A stretch of 64,000 nucleotides of DNA from Roseiarcus sp963696665 (lineage in GTDB: Bacteria > Pseudomonadota > Alphaproteobacteria > Rhizobiales > Beijerinckiaceae). A program made the position numbers and the translations under genes. This document shows, in pieces, positions 63,218-64,000 of the stretch. The stretch covers positions 62,001 to 126,000 of the forward strand of contig CAVOLE010000009.1 of the NCBI GenBank assembly GCA_963696665.1, written 5' to 3'. Numbering within the stretch: position 1 is the first letter of the stretch; each line of letters begins with the position of its first letter. The notes under the pieces are model-generated. The model saw nothing but the letters and a program-made list of their open reading frames with translations. It did not search any database and was not told where the DNA came from.

Positions 63218-64000
63218 ATGGCTGACGAAGCACTTTTTGGGCTTTTGCGGCAGACCGCGGATCCGGCGGTGGTCGAGGCCCTGAAGACATCAGTTGAAAC
63301 AGATCAGGATCGGGCGCTCAACCGCATCAATCCGCTGGCTTACGCGAAAGCGCATGGTCTCGACGAGGAGCAGACGATCGGCGCCTTTGTTCATGCGGCG
63401 CGGCTCGGGCTGTTCGACATGTCGTGGAATATGTTGTGCCCGTCATGCGGCGGGGTGATCGAGACGGGCGCGGCGCTCAAGAGCCTCAATCAGCCCCAGT
63501 ATTATTGCTCGTTCTGCACCGTCGATTGCGAGCCCACGCTCGACAAGCTGGTCGAGGTGACGTTCACGGTCAATCCTCGCATTCGCCGCATCGCCGCGCA
63601 CGATCCGGATTCACTTCCCTTCGCCGAATACATGCGCCAGATTTTCTGGAGCTCGAGCAACGAGTTCCCGGACGATGTCGAAAGCGCCGTCCAAAAGGTG
63701 ACGCTCGACACGATGGAGCTCGGAGGAGGCGAAAAGGCGGCGATGTCGCTCAATTTTCCGAAGGGATTTGCGATCGTTTTCGAGCCTGTCACCCACTCGT
63801 CGCTCTTCCTGGAGGTCGAGGGGGAGGAGACGAAGGAGCGGCGGAACCTGTCGCTCGTGTTCGCTGACGCGCACACCCATAGCGGCACGCTGAAAATCCA
63901 GCCGGGCCCCGCGCGCATTTCGTTTGAAAACAAGACTGAGCGCCGGACGATGCCAGGGATCTGGCTGCACAGCAAAGATATGGACCAGCTGACCAACACC
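63218..64000 (+). CDS. DUF5939-domain protein, likely N-terminus of an adenylate/guanylate cyclase
   Basis: 261 codons open to the window edge. The start ADEALFGLLRQTADPAVVEA is followed by DRALNRINPLAYAKAHGLDE, a zinc-ribbon-like CPSCGG...CSFC pair, and EYMRQIFWSSSNEFP. This is the DUF5939 module that precedes class III cyclase domains in homologues. The catalytic domain, if present, lies beyond the edge. Preceded by GAGGACATGCT. Confidence 0.85.
   Translation, partial: MADEALFGLLRQTADPAVVEALKTSVETDQDRALNRINPLAYAKAHGLDEEQTIGAFVHAARLGLFDMSWNMLCPSCGGVIETGAALKSLNQPQYYCSFCTVDCEPTLDKLVEVTFTVNPRIRRIAAHDPDSLPFAEYMRQIFWSSSNEFPDDVESAVQKVTLDTMELGGGEKAAMSLNFPKGFAIVFEPVTHSSLFLEVEGEETKERRNLSLVFADAHTHSGTLKIQPGPARISFENKTERRTMPGIWLHSKDMDQLTNT

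Overview
The window is a 64 kb piece of a high-GC alphaproteobacterial chromosome, most likely Hyphomicrobiales (Rhizobiales; Beijerinckiaceae, Methylocystaceae or Bradyrhizobium-like). The evidence is the gene content: Tim44-mltA-Smr cluster, cytochrome bc1 genes, PEP-CTERM proteins of the rhizobial type, a DUF5939 cyclase, a probable Irr operator, and very frequent 4-nt start/stop overlaps (ATGA, GTGA, TTGA and apparently CTGA). The species cannot be named from the sequence alone.

Layout. 0-1.1 kb: partial LysE exporter and a VapBC module. 1.1-5 kb: mutS and a tandem-DUF2380 secreted protein. 5-10.8 kb: a thiamine operon on the minus strand (thiC-thiO-thiS-thiG-thiE-thiD) behind a TPP riboswitch, with small palindromic repeats in its gaps, one of them inside thiD. 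10.9-16.1 kb: an unstable stretch holding a collapsed toxin-antitoxin remnant, a pal-cpoB-tilS block cut off from its usual tol and ftsH neighbours, a duplicated tilS 3' end flanking an orphan gene, a decayed brnTA pair and a tRNA with anticodon CAU. 16.2-25.5 kb: purEK, a methyltransferase, an IS4-family element inserted in the tip of a palindromic repeat, a ClC channel, a PEP-CTERM protein, ChaB, two DUF465 proteins, queG and a GST. 25.6-29.6 kb: a three-subunit periplasmic molybdenum hydroxylase (2Fe-2S, Mo and triheme cytochrome subunits), the Mo subunit frameshifted. 29.9-32.8 kb: a wrecked MmeI-type restriction-modification gene. 33-49.8 kb: housekeeping genes (pncA, lgt-midA-pgeF, mtnP, petBC without petA, trmL, a LuxR response regulator, acs, gpsA, Tim44, mltA, smr). 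50-64 kb: ndk, a bfd-bfr iron-storage pair with a probable Irr operator, an ndk fragment, small stress and VOC proteins, a frameshifted trans-aconitate methyltransferase, an orphan ParA, a TetR/GST divergent pair, a second PEP-CTERM protein, a candidate small RNA, a CitE-like lyase and a truncated DUF5939 cyclase.

Themes. Two structured mini-repeat families are visible. One is a 43-nt twin hairpin (arms 9, loops 3, spacer 1) with covarying stems, seen intact after purK and split by the IS element. The other is a ~43-nt CCATAGGG-type twin hairpin found within other repeats, including in frame within thiD. Several genes carry frameshifts (brnA, brnT, transposase, Mo subunit, MmeI, tam). Some are clearly decay because several lesions coincide; isolated ones could be assembly errors.

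No complete novel defence or biosynthetic system was seen. The most unusual signals are the IS element in the repeat tip, the in-frame repeat in thiD, and the orphan gene between tilS 3'-end copies.
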